Source: Gemmatimonadota bacterium
GTDB taxonomy: Bacteria; Latescibacterota; UBA2968; UBA8231
Length of the DNA: 6,714 nt
Direction: 5' to 3'
NCBI GenBank assembly: GCA_026706165.1
Contig: JAPOZF010000437.1
Location: 1-6,714 of the forward strand
The notes under the pieces are model-generated. The model was given only the letters and a program-made list of their open reading frames with translations, did not search any database and was not told the origin of the DNA. A program made the position numbers and the translations under genes. Position 1 is the first letter of the stretch; each line of letters opens with the position of its first letter. Shown here in pieces: positions 6,483-6,714 of the stretch.

Positions 6483-6714
6483 CTACCGCTGGTAGGTGAA
6501 CACCGCCCCGGTGTTCACCCGCAGCCTCCTCCTGATCTTCTGCGAGACCGTGTCGATGCCGATGTTCAGCGCCGCGGTCACCAGGATCAGGAACACCGCC
6601 TTGTCGAGCTTGTCGTCGGCGATGGCGCTGTCGATGAAGAACCCGAGGGTGGAGATCCCGAGGATCCCGAGGATCGCCGACTCCCGCATCATCACCTCCC
6701 AGCGGTAGAACAGG
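6483..6714 (-). CDS. phnE: PhnE-like phosphonate ABC transporter permease, C-terminal end (5' partial)
   Basis: On the minus strand the frame is open from the window edge to a TAG at 6483-6485, giving about 76 C-terminal residues. The GTG at 6695 is internal, because conserved sequence (LFYRWEV) continues upstream of it to the edge. The visible part, FYRWEVMMRESAILGILG, then GFFIDSAIADDK, a hydrophobic helix AVFLILVTAALNIGIDTVS and a basic tail KIRRRLRV, matches the C-terminus of PhnE, the inner-membrane permease that imports phosphonates or phosphate analogues with PhnC (ATPase) and PhnD (binding protein). Those partners would lie to the right if present. The gene converges on the VIT-vWA gene. 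A related PhnE-family transporter with another substrate is possible. Confidence 0.8.
   Translation of the reverse strand, partial: LFYRWEVMMRESAILGILGISTLGFFIDSAIADDKLDKAVFLILVTAALNIGIDTVSQKIRRRLRVNTGAVFTYQR

Noticed and set aside
6496..6708. A 70-codon plus-strand frame at the right end
   Set aside because: The opposite strand carries the conserved PhnE C-terminus running to the window edge; the plus-strand frame is its complement.

Overview
The window is a GC-rich bacterial segment with three complete plus-strand genes, one plus-strand gene cut by the left edge, and one minus-strand gene cut by the right edge. No rRNA, tRNA, transposase, CRISPR array or phage gene was seen. A signal-peptide-bearing surface protein ending in a FlgD/type-IX-sorting-like domain (with an NAPNPFN motif) points to a diderm bacterium, perhaps an FCB-group or deltaproteobacterial (Desulfuromonadota-like) lineage. 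That placement is an inference from domain style and base composition only.

Layout: (1) positions 1-1188, the 3' part of a fused osmoprotectant-type ABC transporter subunit, substrate-binding domain followed by permease domain; (2) 1189-1367, a GC-rich gap with a 14-bp direct repeat flanking a nested inverted repeat; (3) about 1368-2378, an EgtD-type histidine N-alpha-methyltransferase (hercynine synthase) whose conserved N-terminus extends upstream of every canonical start codon; (4) 2548-3738, a class V PLP-dependent enzyme related to isopenicillin-N epimerase, cysteine desulfurases and EgtE; (5) 3834-6272, an exported VIT plus von Willebrand factor A protein; (6) 6273-6482, a hairpin-rich gap between convergent genes; (7) 6483-6714 on the minus strand, the C-terminus of a PhnE-like phosphonate ABC permease.

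The most interesting reading is that genes 1, 3 and 4 form a small-molecule thiol/betaine locus. EgtD makes the trimethylated betaine hercynine, the class V enzyme is of the fold used for the C-S lyase step of ergothioneine synthesis, and the transporter belongs to the quaternary-amine/betaine family that also contains the ergothioneine importer EgtU. No sulfoxide synthase (EgtB) or rhodanese-type (EanB) gene lies in the window, so the end product (hercynine, ergothioneine or something else) cannot be settled here. The VIT-vWA gene and the phosphonate permease appear to be functionally separate.
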